Source: Planctomycetota bacterium | GTDB lineage: Bacteria; Planctomycetota; Planctomycetia; Pirellulales; Pirellulaceae | DNA: 5,131 nucleotides | Assembly: GCA_023417165.1 (NCBI GenBank) | Contig: JAEZGD010000580.1 | Coordinates: 1 to 5,131, forward strand | Reading direction: 5' to 3' | In this document: piece by piece, positions 1 to 5,131 of the stretch | Position numbering within the stretch: position 1 is the stretch's first letter | Layout: each line of letters opens with the position of its first letter | The notes under the pieces: generated by a model | The model's database searches: none | Told to the model about the DNA's origin: nothing | What the model saw: only the letters and a program-made list of their open reading frames with translations | Translations under genes and position numbers: made by a program

Positions 1-426
1 GAACGGATACTTACCTTCGTCGGAGATTTTCATTAGTCCCGCATCGATCGTGCGGTTCATACCGAGCGTCTTGCCTTTGACGATCCGTCCGTCGTGCAAG
101 ATAAAGGTCACATCCAGATTGGGCTTCATCACGACATGCGCTGCGGTCAGCACATAGCCATCTTCCGAGATGATGACACCGCTGCCTTGCGCGGGACCGA
201 CCCGTACACCGACGGTGGCGGGAATCATCGTGCTCGACAGACGTTGCAGGTGATCCTGCATCGCTTTGAGCTCGGTGACCGAGCCAGGCGTGGTTTCGCC
301 AGCAAAGATTCTGGTCAAGAGCGCGCTGGTTTCAGCGGCTGGAGCCAGTTGTGGAAATAGTGTCAGACCGATGCCGACCAGAGCGGTCAGAATCCCCAGG
401 CGCATCCTTCCTAGGTAATCGCGCAT
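1..426 (-). CDS. Exported HtrA/trypsin-like serine protease, N-terminal part (cut by window edge)
   Basis: The minus-strand frame is open from an ATG at 426 to base 1, giving 142 residues with no stop. Residues 1-31 look like a signal peptide: Arg-containing start, hydrophobic run at about 9-24, and a likely Sec cleavage after the Ala at 30 or 31 (LAPAA). The trypsin-like fold begins near 70. GSGVIISEDGYVLTAAHVV (81-99) is the classic HtrA/DegP block carrying the catalytic His97, and DAGLMKI (128-134) carries the catalytic Asp128. The Ser motif (GNSGGP) and any PDZ domain would lie left of base 1 and cannot be checked. The start is supported by AAGGAG seven bases upstream; Met8 is an alternative. 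By family, such proteins cleave misfolded or specific envelope proteins outside the cytoplasm. It is divergent from the SDR gene. Family assignment is strong; the exact role, and whether the protease is active, are unknown. Confidence 0.9.
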   Translation of the reverse strand, partial: MRDYLGRMRLGILTALVGIGLTLFPQLAPAAETSALLTRIFAGETTPGSVTELKAMQDHLQRLSSTMIPATVGVRVGPAQGSGVIISEDGYVLTAAHVVMKPNLDVTFILHDGRIVKGKTLGMNRTIDAGLMKISDEGKYPF

Positions 427-433
427 CTACTTA

Positions 434-439
434 CTCCTT
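434..439 (-). promoter_or_regulatory. Ribosome binding site of the HtrA-like gene
   Basis: Read on the minus strand, AAGGAG stands seven bases before the ATG at 426. This is a strong Shine-Dalgarno match with normal spacing, and it decides the start in favour of 426 over the in-frame Met at 405. Confidence 0.75.
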
Positions 440-562
440 GCAGGAGAATGGAAACCGTCGAGGGTGACGTGTTTTCCAATCGCCTTCCCGGCGCTCGCCA
501 GAAACAGCCCCAACGTGCGGGCTTTACGTGTGATCTTCCCACGCCAACAAGATGCTCTTACA

Positions 563-600
563 ACGCAACTCAGGTCTTTATGGATCGAATCCTGAGTCGT
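563..600. repeat. Inverted repeat, about ten base pairs, in the divergent gap
   Basis: ACTCAGG (568-574) is the exact reverse complement of CCTGAGT (591-597), with a 16-base centre. ACG (563-565) can pair with CGT (598-600) if two bases (566-567) are bulged. The centre contains a second, competing dyad, GGAT (582-585) with ATCC (589-592). No T-run follows on either side, so it is not a typical intrinsic terminator. Lying between two divergent genes, it could be an operator or a leader structure. Function is not shown. Confidence 0.45.
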
Positions 601-784
601 TCAAATCGAACATCCTGCCTTGAAGTCTCGAACCATGATACGCACCCAAAGAGGGCGTTGGTAGTATTTTGTAAACGTCCGAACCGAGGATTGCGCAAAA
701 TTCCACTCAGGCTGGGGGTGAGATTGCGGCAAATCCGGTAAAGATTGCCGTAATTCAACCTTGTCTAAGCAAACGAGCAACTTG

Positions 785-1663
785 ATGGCGAAGTCCTGTC
801 TGGTAATTGGCTGTGGATATCTCGGCGAGCGCGTGGCCGCTTTGTGGCAGGCGGCGGGCTATCGTGTTAGCGTCGTGACGCGTTCGGCCACGCGTGCGGA
901 AGCGCTGCGTGCTAGCGGATATTTGCCGCTTGTCGCCGAGATTACCAAGCCCGATACGCTGGCCAATTTGCCAGCCGCCGACATCGTTTTGTTCGCGGTC
1001 GGGCACGATCGCGCGGCTGGCTTGCCAATCGAGCAGGTGTATGTCGATGGCCTGAAAAACGTGCTGGCCGCCCTGCCCCGCGTGCCGCAGCGGTTTATCT
1101 ACATCAGCTCGACAGGCGTTTATGGCCAGGTCGATGCTGAGTGGGTGACCGAGGCTTCGGCCTGCGAGCCGACCCGCGCCGGCGGCCGCGCTTGCTTGGC
1201 GGCGGAAGCATTGCTGCAAGCCAGCCCCGTCGGCCCGCAAGCGATCATTCTGCGTTTAGCAGGCATTTATGGCCCCGGACGCATTCCCCGCGTGGCCGAT
1301 ATTCGTGCCGGAGTGCCGATCGCCGCGCCGGCGGAAGGCTATGTGAATTTGATTCATGTCGACGATGCGGCGCGGATCGTGGTCGCCGCGGCCGAGCAAC
1401 TGCATCCGCCGCAAGTCTATATCGTCTCCGACGGCCATCCGGTGCAGCGCTCCGAATACTATGCGGAACTCGCGCGCTTGGTCGGCGCACCGCCGCCGAC
1501 CTTCACACCGCCCGCGGCAGAAGCGCACGTCGCACAGCGCGCCGGCAGCGATAAACGTGTTTCCTCCGCCAAGCTTTTTGCCGATTTACCGCTGAAATTG
1601 CAGTATCCAAGCTACCGCGAAGGCTTGGCGGCGATTGTACAAGAAGCTGATCGTGGTCGCTAA
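785..1663 (+). CDS. NAD(P)-binding extended-SDR-like protein, YeeZ-type
   Basis: The protein has 292 residues. The N-terminus is a Rossmann fold: VIGCGYLG (7-14) gives the GxGxxG dinucleotide-binding loop, followed by a second strand VSVVTRS (28-34). YISSTGVYG (106-114) matches the extended-SDR block around the catalytic Ser/Thr, and LRLAGIYGPGR (156-166) matches the R-x-x-x-x-YGPG block of epimerase-like members. The Tyr-x-x-x-Lys expected near 132-142 is absent; that stretch reads AGGRACLAAEA. This pattern fits the atypical, YeeZ-like branch, where dinucleotide binding is likely but the reaction is unknown. The ATG at 785 was chosen because the Rossmann strand starts right after it; a TTG at 761 would add eight residues. 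Neither has a clear Shine-Dalgarno site. The stop overlaps the stop of the convergent HAD gene. A sugar-nucleotide epimerase role cannot be assumed. Confidence 0.85.
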   Translation: MAKSCLVIGCGYLGERVAALWQAAGYRVSVVTRSATRAEALRASGYLPLVAEITKPDTLANLPAADIVLFAVGHDRAAGLPIEQVYVDGLKNVLAALPRVPQRFIYISSTGVYGQVDAEWVTEASACEPTRAGGRACLAAEALLQASPVGPQAIILRLAGIYGPGRIPRVADIRAGVPIAAPAEGYVNLIHVDDAARIVVAAAEQLHPPQVYIVSDGHPVQRSEYYAELARLVGAPPPTFTPPAAEAHVAQRAGSDKRVSSAKLFADLPLKLQYPSYREGLAAIVQEADRGR

Positions 1664-2277
1664 AACGCACCGCGAGCGAGGAGGTCGCGTTCGAGCTGGT
1701 CAGCGGTCGTGAAGAGCACGGCGTCGTAGCCGGCGGCTTGCGCGCCCGCGACGTTCTCGGGGCGATCATCGACAAAAAACATATCCTGCGGCGCCACGCC
1801 GGCAAGCTCTGCCGCCCTGGCATAGATGATCGGCTCAGGCTTCATTGCCCGCAGTTCATAGCTGAGCGCATAGACGCCGAAGCAATCGTTAAGCGTCTGG
1901 TATCGCCCGGCGATGCAGTATTCCCAGTGCGCGGCGCACGTGTTCGACAGAATGCCGAGCGGGCGTCCTGCGGCATGCAGCCTTCGCACCAGCTCCAAGA
2001 CCGGCTCGTGCGGCGTAAATATTTCGGCAGCCGCATGCCTCAGCAGCGCGAAGTCCGGCGCAGAGCCGGTTTGTCGGCAGAATTCGTCGTAAAACTGCCG
2101 GCAATCGATGTCGCCGCGTTCGTAGCGATGTTCTAAATCGCTGGCGAACACAATCTGCCAAACTTCGCTTTCGGCACAGCCGGCCAGCGCCGCCATTTGC
2201 CGGGCGGCCAGCAGGTGATCGAACTTCAGCAGGACGTTTCCCAGGTCGAAGTAATAAAAGCGGGACGCAGCAGGCAT
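1660..2277 (-). CDS. HAD-superfamily (subfamily IA) phosphatase, YihX-like
   Basis: The protein has 205 residues, close to E. coli YihX (about 199). All four HAD motifs are visible: motif I YYFDLGNVLLKFD (8-20) with nucleophile Asp11, motif II ILSNT (109-113) with Ser111, motif III MKPEP (145-149) with Lys146, and motif IV FFVDDRPEN (167-175) with Asp170 and Asp171. A helical cap lies between motifs I and II (about 20-90). Motif I has Gly13 where most HAD phosphatases have the acid/base Asp; DLGNV is also the form found in YihX. YihX-type enzymes remove phosphate from sugar phosphates such as glucose 1-phosphate in the cytoplasm; the substrate here is not determined. The start at 2277 places motif I at the usual distance from the N-terminus. 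Upstream in-frame codons to 2403 would add a non-conserved extension and run into the divergent promoter region. No Shine-Dalgarno site is seen. Confidence 0.88.
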   Translation of the reverse strand: MPAASRFYYFDLGNVLLKFDHLLAARQMAALAGCAESEVWQIVFASDLEHRYERGDIDCRQFYDEFCRQTGSAPDFALLRHAAAEIFTPHEPVLELVRRLHAAGRPLGILSNTCAAHWEYCIAGRYQTLNDCFGVYALSYELRAMKPEPIIYARAAELAGVAPQDMFFVDDRPENVAGAQAAGYDAVLFTTADQLERDLLARGAF

Positions 2278-2408
2278 CGTCACACAAGCGGCAAAGGCGA
2301 AAGCTTCGAAGTAAAAACCGCCGCGATTGTAACTTACTTTCGTGGCGCTATTGTTCCGGCTATATTCCACACGTCCTTTCCCACCACTCTTACCCAAAAG
2401 CATTCATC
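2278..2408. promoter_or_regulatory. Divergent promoter region (weak candidates)
   Basis: These 131 bases must drive both the HAD gene (minus) and the membrane protein gene (plus). On the plus strand, TATATT at 2361-2366 is a fair -10 box that would start transcription about 36 bases before the ATG at 2409, but its -35 partner is poor. On the minus strand, TACAAT (2331 down to 2326) is a fair -10 box about 40 bases from the HAD start, again without a good -35. Both are tentative. Confidence 0.3.
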
Positions 2409-2867
2409 ATGAGCGCAGAACACGACGACGGCTCTTCGCTGATCAGCATTAGTTTGGGCACTTTAGCGTCGACAGTGGTTGGAGCAGTGCTCGGCATGAT
2501 CTCGGCGCTGGCCACCTGGACCCCGGCTCCAGATAGCTCGTCGAGCCTGATGTTTGCCGGGCTGTGCGTCGGCGCGGTGATGGGTTTTGCGGTGGGTTGG
2601 TTTTTGTCATGGCATGCCAGTGTGGTGGGCATTTTGCCCGACCGCCCCGGAACCGCGCTGCTTTGGGGCATCATTCCCGCGTTGCTGTTAGGCGCCACGC
2701 TCGGACCGGTGTTCGCAGGCATCACCAGTCTGTTCTTTGGTCAGTTGGCCAGCGCGCTAATCTTTGGGCTGGTTTTTGGGCCCTTAGTGGGTGTCTTAGG
2801 GTGGCAATTAGGGTTCTTTGCCGCAAATTTTCTGCGTCGAAGTTCGGCCCACGCGCACGGCCATTAA
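2409..2867 (+). CDS. Glycine-rich multi-pass membrane protein of unknown function
   Basis: The protein has 152 residues and I do not recognise the family. It has a short acidic N-terminus (EHDDG, 4-8), then about four hydrophobic segments at 11-36, 46-68, 82-106 and 112-140. The helices carry many regularly spaced Gly residues (for example 25, 29; 51, 55, 59, 63; 95, 99; 120, 124, 128, 131), which suggests tightly packed helices. A basic, His-containing tail, RRSSAHAHGH (143-152), follows; RR after the last helix suggests this end is cytoplasmic. The tail could bind metal, which is inference only. The ATG at 2409 has no Shine-Dalgarno site but gives a sensible N-terminus. It is divergent from the HAD gene and is followed by 317 bases before the next gene, so it is probably transcribed alone. 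Confidence 0.75.
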   Translation: MSAEHDDGSSLISISLGTLASTVVGAVLGMISALATWTPAPDSSSSLMFAGLCVGAVMGFAVGWFLSWHASVVGILPDRPGTALLWGIIPALLLGATLGPVFAGITSLFFGQLASALIFGLVFGPLVGVLGWQLGFFAANFLRRSSAHAHGH

Positions 2868-2900
2868 TTGGCTGTAAGTCGAGAAATACATACAAGTTGC

Positions 2901-2921
2901 CGCAACGAAGCATGAGTTGCG
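2901..2921 (+). repeat. Dyad downstream of the membrane protein gene
   Basis: CGCAAC (2901-2906) pairs exactly with GTTGCG (2916-2921) around a nine-base loop. The first arm is also part of a compact palindrome, GTTGCCGCAAC (2896-2906), so GTTGC occurs twice and GCAAC once. It lies 33 bases after the stop at 2867. No T-run follows, so it is at best a transcript-end-stabilising stem or a protein-binding site, not a standard intrinsic terminator. Confidence 0.35.
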
Positions 2922-3003
2922 ATAAGGCCCCAAGGCGGGCGTGCGCAAGCGGTACAAGCCGCATAATCCAGCGCAGCGCCAGCGTCTGCCTTTACGGGAA
3001 AAA

Positions 3004-3032
3004 TTGACACTCCCTAGGTGCGTAAATAGAAT
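3004..3032 (+). promoter_or_regulatory. Sigma-70-type promoter of the coiled-coil gene
   Basis: TTGACA (3004-3009) is a perfect -35 box, followed by exactly 17 bases and TAGAAT (3027-3032), one mismatch from the -10 consensus. Transcription would begin near 3038-3040, giving a leader of about 145 bases before the ATG at 3185. The spacer contains the palindrome CCTAGG (3013-3018), and the predicted start lies inside CGACTTAGGTCG (3033-3044), a four-pair dyad. Its placement and quality suggest strong housekeeping expression. Confidence 0.8.
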
Positions 3033-3170
3033 CGACTTAGGTCGTTGCCAACCCGCGCCGAGTGGAATACTTCGCGGACCTTCTGGCGAATGACTCGCTG
3101 GCTGCTTTTCGTCAGCGGATGTCTTGTCTTGTAAGCCGGCAGCGGCCCCGTTGGCCTTTGCCCTCTCATC

Positions 3171-3175
3171 GGAGA
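3171..3175 (+). promoter_or_regulatory. Ribosome binding site deciding the start at 3185
   Basis: GGAGA ends nine bases before the ATG at 3185. The in-frame ATG at 3176 directly abuts this motif and the one at 3062 lies upstream of it, so 3185 is the start that the site serves. Confidence 0.7.
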
Positions 3176-3184
3176 ATGGTCCCT

Positions 3185-4690
3185 ATGGCGACCCGGGAAA
3201 ATCAAGGACTGCAGATCGCGCTCATCATCTTTTTGATGCTCACGGTCGGCTTGGCGATTTCGACCTACGTATATTTCCGCTCGTCGGAAGAGCAGACGAA
3301 GGTGGCGGAAGCCGCGGAAGCCAAGGCCAAGGCCAGCGATGCCAAGTATCGCGCCGCTTACTATCAAGTGCAGTCGCTGAAGTACATGGTGGGTGTGCCC
3401 AACATTACGCCAGAAGGCTTGAAAGTCTTGGCTACCGGACTGCCCGCGGGCGACGAAGGCATTCGCGAGTTGGACGCCATCAAGCGCGACTACGACAGCG
3501 ATATGGCGATGTTCAACGATTCGGTTCCGCCCCAGAGCCGTAACTGGCGCACGCTGCCTCGCTTTTTGCTGAGCTCGCTCAACAAGCGCAGCACCGAACT
3601 GGAAAGCGCCGTAGCCGATCGCATCAAGATGAGCGATGAGAAGGACGCGGTCGTCCTCGCCGAAGGTAAGAAAGTCACCACGGCCGAAGACGGCCTGAAG
3701 AAGGCGACGGAAGACGTAGTACAAGCCACCCACACCTTTACCGCAACCGTACAAGATGGCGACAAACTGAAGACTGACTTGGAAGCACAGCTCGAAAAGG
3801 TGCGTAAAGACAGCGGCGACCAGATCGCCCGGTTGCAGAAAGAACTGAAAGACGAACAAGACAAGGGCAAGAAGCTACTCGCCGAGTTGCGCGGCCATGC
3901 TACGCGGATCAAGGATCTGACGAACGAAACGTTCGAGCGGCCGCACGGGCAAGTCACCTGGGTCAACCTGCGTGACAACACCTGCTACATCAATCTCGGT
4001 CGTGCCGATGGCCTGCAACGTCAGATCACCTTTGCGGTATACGATCCAGGCGTAACGACGTTGGAAGTACCAACTGCTGGCGACGAACGTAAGAGCGCCT
4101 CGCAGAACAAGACGAAGCGCAAGGCGAGCATCGAAGTGTTGGAACTGTTGGACGATCACCTGGCTCTGTGCCGTATCCTGGAAGACGACGTCAAGAATCC
4201 GATCCTACCTGGCGATCAAATCTTCACGCCGGCCTGGCGTCCAGGCGAGCGGTTGCAGTTCGCACTGGTAGGTCGCATGAACATCGATGGCGACAAAGAT
4301 GACGACCGGCAGAAGATCAAGAATCTGATTGAAGCCAACGGTGGCCAGATCGTCGCAGAAGTGATGGAGAATGGTAATCGCACGGGCAATATCACTCCTA
4401 GCACGCGGTTCCTGGTGAAGGGTGATCCTCCTGGCGAAGCGGCCAGCGAAGAGTACCGTAACCAATACAACAACATCCTCGGCGCCGCCGATCGCAATGG
4501 CGTACAGCAGATTTCTGCTCGCGACCTGGCATTGATGATGGGTTACAAGGGCACCGATCGCACGGTAACTTTGGGAACGCCGAGCACCTCGGACGAACTG
4601 AAGCGGAACGATACCAAAGGCGGCTTCCGCGCTCGCCCGAAGCCAGGGGGTGCTCCTGCCGCCGCTCCTGCGGATGCGGGCGCGTTTTAG
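3185..4690 (+). CDS. Membrane-anchored coiled-coil protein with FlgT-C-like and BRCT-like segments
   Basis: The protein has 501 residues and no named function that I recognise. Residues 9-31 form one hydrophobic anchor. An Ala/Lys/Glu-rich helix follows (about 34-60), then a mixed region (about 61-130), then a long charged coiled coil (about 132-250). From 255 a beta-rich domain runs to about 349. Its pattern (GQVTWVN at 255, YINLGRADGL, FAVYDPG, and a closing PGDQIF at 342-347) recalls the C-terminal domain of FlgT and similar small beta barrels. Residues 358-455 read like a BRCT fold: FALVG, then LIEANGG (381-387), TRFLVKG (407-413), and a last helix after GVQQIS (439-444). The tail (482-501) is Ala/Pro/Gly-rich. 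Both domain calls are pattern-based inferences. The start follows the Shine-Dalgarno site. Similar anchored coiled-coil proteins are, to my knowledge, common in planctomycetes. Topology is unclear. Confidence 0.82.
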   Translation: MATRENQGLQIALIIFLMLTVGLAISTYVYFRSSEEQTKVAEAAEAKAKASDAKYRAAYYQVQSLKYMVGVPNITPEGLKVLATGLPAGDEGIRELDAIKRDYDSDMAMFNDSVPPQSRNWRTLPRFLLSSLNKRSTELESAVADRIKMSDEKDAVVLAEGKKVTTAEDGLKKATEDVVQATHTFTATVQDGDKLKTDLEAQLEKVRKDSGDQIARLQKELKDEQDKGKKLLAELRGHATRIKDLTNETFERPHGQVTWVNLRDNTCYINLGRADGLQRQITFAVYDPGVTTLEVPTAGDERKSASQNKTKRKASIEVLELLDDHLALCRILEDDVKNPILPGDQIFTPAWRPGERLQFALVGRMNIDGDKDDDRQKIKNLIEANGGQIVAEVMENGNRTGNITPSTRFLVKGDPPGEAASEEYRNQYNNILGAADRNGVQQISARDLALMMGYKGTDRTVTLGTPSTSDELKRNDTKGGFRARPKPGGAPAAAPADAGAF

Positions 4691-4691
4691 G

Positions 4692-5117
4692 CTAAGCCTC
4701 GGCGACAGCCTCTGACAATTGTTCGCGAAAAATCAGATCGCGCAGCGCTTCCAGTGCTGCGCGATCGTCATTGATGGACGCATCCAAGTGCGTCGTGTCG
4801 AAGCGTTCTGGTTCTAAGAAGACGCGCGCCGGATCGGCCAGCTTATGGGCGCTGGCCAGCCGCTGCAATCGCTTGCGACTGACGCGATCCAAGCTATGCG
4901 CACGGCACAACTCGGCAAAGAGCTTGTGCGGATGGCGATAACGCCGGCCTTCGCGCCACGTCAGATAACGCACTACTAGCGAAAAGGCCAGTCCAATCGC
5001 CACGACACTGGCGACGACCAGCGCGGCGTTCGACCATTGAAAGTTCGCCTCGGCTTCGCGAAAGCTGCGGCCGAAGTCGATGGGATTCACTTGCGCTAAA
5101 AAAGTTGCAGCGCTCAT
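4692..5117 (-). CDS. Small single-pass membrane protein, unknown function
   Basis: The protein has 141 residues and I cannot name the family. Residues 1-28 are mixed, and 29-50 form one hydrophobic segment (ALVVASVVAIGLAFSLVVRYL). A basic stretch, WREGRRYRHPHK, follows, which by the positive-inside rule places the C-terminal part in the cytoplasm. That part (about 62-141) is predicted to be helical: LFAELCRAHSLDRVSRKRL reads as a small helical module, followed by PARVFLEPERFD and a final helix. The start at 5117 is backed by GAGGA six bases upstream. It converges on the coiled-coil gene with one base between the stop codons, so the two are on separate transcripts. It could be an accessory or anchor protein, but nothing in the sequence names a partner. 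Confidence 0.75.
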   Translation of the reverse strand: MSAATFLAQVNPIDFGRSFREAEANFQWSNAALVVASVVAIGLAFSLVVRYLTWREGRRYRHPHKLFAELCRAHSLDRVSRKRLQRLASAHKLADPARVFLEPERFDTTHLDASINDDRAALEALRDLIFREQLSEAVAEA

Positions 5118-5123
5118 GGATGG

Positions 5124-5128
5124 TCCTC
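5124..5128 (-). promoter_or_regulatory. Ribosome binding site of the small membrane protein gene
   Basis: On the minus strand, GAGGA stands six bases before the ATG at 5117. The promoter would lie beyond the right edge of the window. Confidence 0.65.
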
Positions 5129-5131
5129 GGT

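Larger units (their letters stand above)
427..784. other. Divergent intergenic region without a convincing gene
   Basis: This stretch of 358 bases separates the divergent HtrA-like and SDR genes, so promoters for both should lie here. I see no pair of well-spaced -35/-10 boxes on either strand. Single hexamers such as TAGTAT at 662-667 and TAATTC at 751-756 lack good partners. Two open frames (448-741 plus, 570-758 minus) have no credible ribosome site and no recognisable protein character. The one structured element that stands out is the dyad at 563-600, with a smaller GTTC/GAAC pair just beyond it at 599-611. Confidence 0.6.
2868..3184. other. Intergenic region and leader of the coiled-coil gene
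   Basis: These 317 bases hold no convincing gene. In order they contain a hairpin-capable dyad at 2901-2921, a smaller one at 2949-2962 (GCGG/CCGC), the strong promoter at 3004-3032, and a leader of about 145 bases. The leader has a possible stem, TCGCTG (3095-3100) with CAGCGG (3113-3118, one G-T pair). Open reading is possible from 3062 in frame with the next gene, but that segment is Arg- and Pro-rich and precedes the Shine-Dalgarno site, so it is treated as untranslated. Confidence 0.6.

Noticed and set aside
481..493. Small hairpin CGCC-TTCCC-GGCG
   Set aside because: The stem is only four pairs and is expected by chance in GC-rich DNA; no T-run or conserved context is seen.
563..640. 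Possible tRNA, suggested by TTCGA-like words and inverted repeats
   Set aside because: No cloverleaf could be drawn: there is no seven-pair acceptor stem, no anticodon arm at the right distance and no proper T-arm.
448..741. Plus-strand open frame of 97 codons in the divergent gap
   Set aside because: The GGAG directly touches the ATG, so spacing is wrong; the GGAG is outranked by the minus-strand site nearby. The protein is Arg-rich without recognisable features, and the frame runs through the dyad at 563-600.
570..758. Minus-strand open frame of 62 codons
   Set aside because: It begins at TTG with no well-placed ribosome site, has no recognisable features and lies within the promoter region of the SDR gene.
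755..1240. Long minus-strand open frame opposite the SDR gene
   Set aside because: It is the antisense of a clearly coding Rossmann domain; its own translation has no recognisable motif and the length is explained by GC-rich codon use.
2278..2403. N-terminal extension of the HAD protein by 42 residues
   Set aside because: HAD motif I normally lies within the first 10-15 residues, and the extension would fill nearly all of the divergent promoter region.
2868..3003. Intrinsic terminator after the membrane protein gene
   Set aside because: Several short stems exist (2901-2921, 2949-2962), but none is followed by a T-run.
3062..3184. N-terminal extension of the coiled-coil protein by 41 residues
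   Set aside because: The extension is Arg/Pro-rich, would bury the membrane anchor away from the N-terminus and precedes the Shine-Dalgarno site that serves 3185.
3014..3859. Minus-strand open frame of 281 codons opposite the coiled-coil gene
   Set aside because: It is a shadow of the biased codon use in the coiled-coil region and runs across the strong promoter and leader on the other strand.

Overview
The window looks like a chromosomal stretch from a planctomycete, probably close to the Pirellulales. This is an inference. It rests on the style of the membrane-anchored coiled-coil protein at 3185-4690 and the small anchored protein at 4692-5117, on the secreted trypsin-like protease at the left edge, on moderately high GC, and on the fact that half of the genes lack a Shine-Dalgarno site. 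No rRNA, tRNA, mobile element, CRISPR array or phage gene was seen.

Six protein genes are supported, in the order -, +, -, +, +, -. (1) 1-426, minus: the N-terminal 142 residues of an exported HtrA/trypsin-like serine protease, cut by the left edge. (2) 785-1663, plus: an NAD(P)-binding extended-SDR-like protein resembling YeeZ, without the usual YxxxK. (3) 1660-2277, minus: a HAD-superfamily phosphatase of the YihX type. (4) 2409-2867, plus: a glycine-rich protein with about four membrane segments and a His-containing tail. (5) 3185-4690, plus: a 501-residue protein with an N-terminal membrane anchor, a long coiled coil, a beta-rich domain and a segment that reads like a BRCT fold. (6) 4692-5117, minus: a 141-residue protein with one membrane segment, of unknown function.

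The layout is a chain of divergent and convergent pairs rather than an operon. Two convergent junctions are extremely tight. Genes 2 and 3 overlap by four bases through their stop codons, and genes 5 and 6 are separated by one base. The gaps hold the control signals. The clearest is a near-consensus sigma-70-type promoter at 3004-3032 (17-base spacer) driving gene 5 through a leader of roughly 145 bases. The divergent gap 427-784 holds a ten-pair dyad at 563-600 but no convincing gene.

The genes do not form an obvious pathway. Genes 1, 4, 5 and 6 are cell-envelope proteins, while 2 and 3 are soluble enzymes of unassigned substrate. No clear new defence, mobile or biosynthetic system is visible. 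The most interesting item is the domain combination in gene 5.
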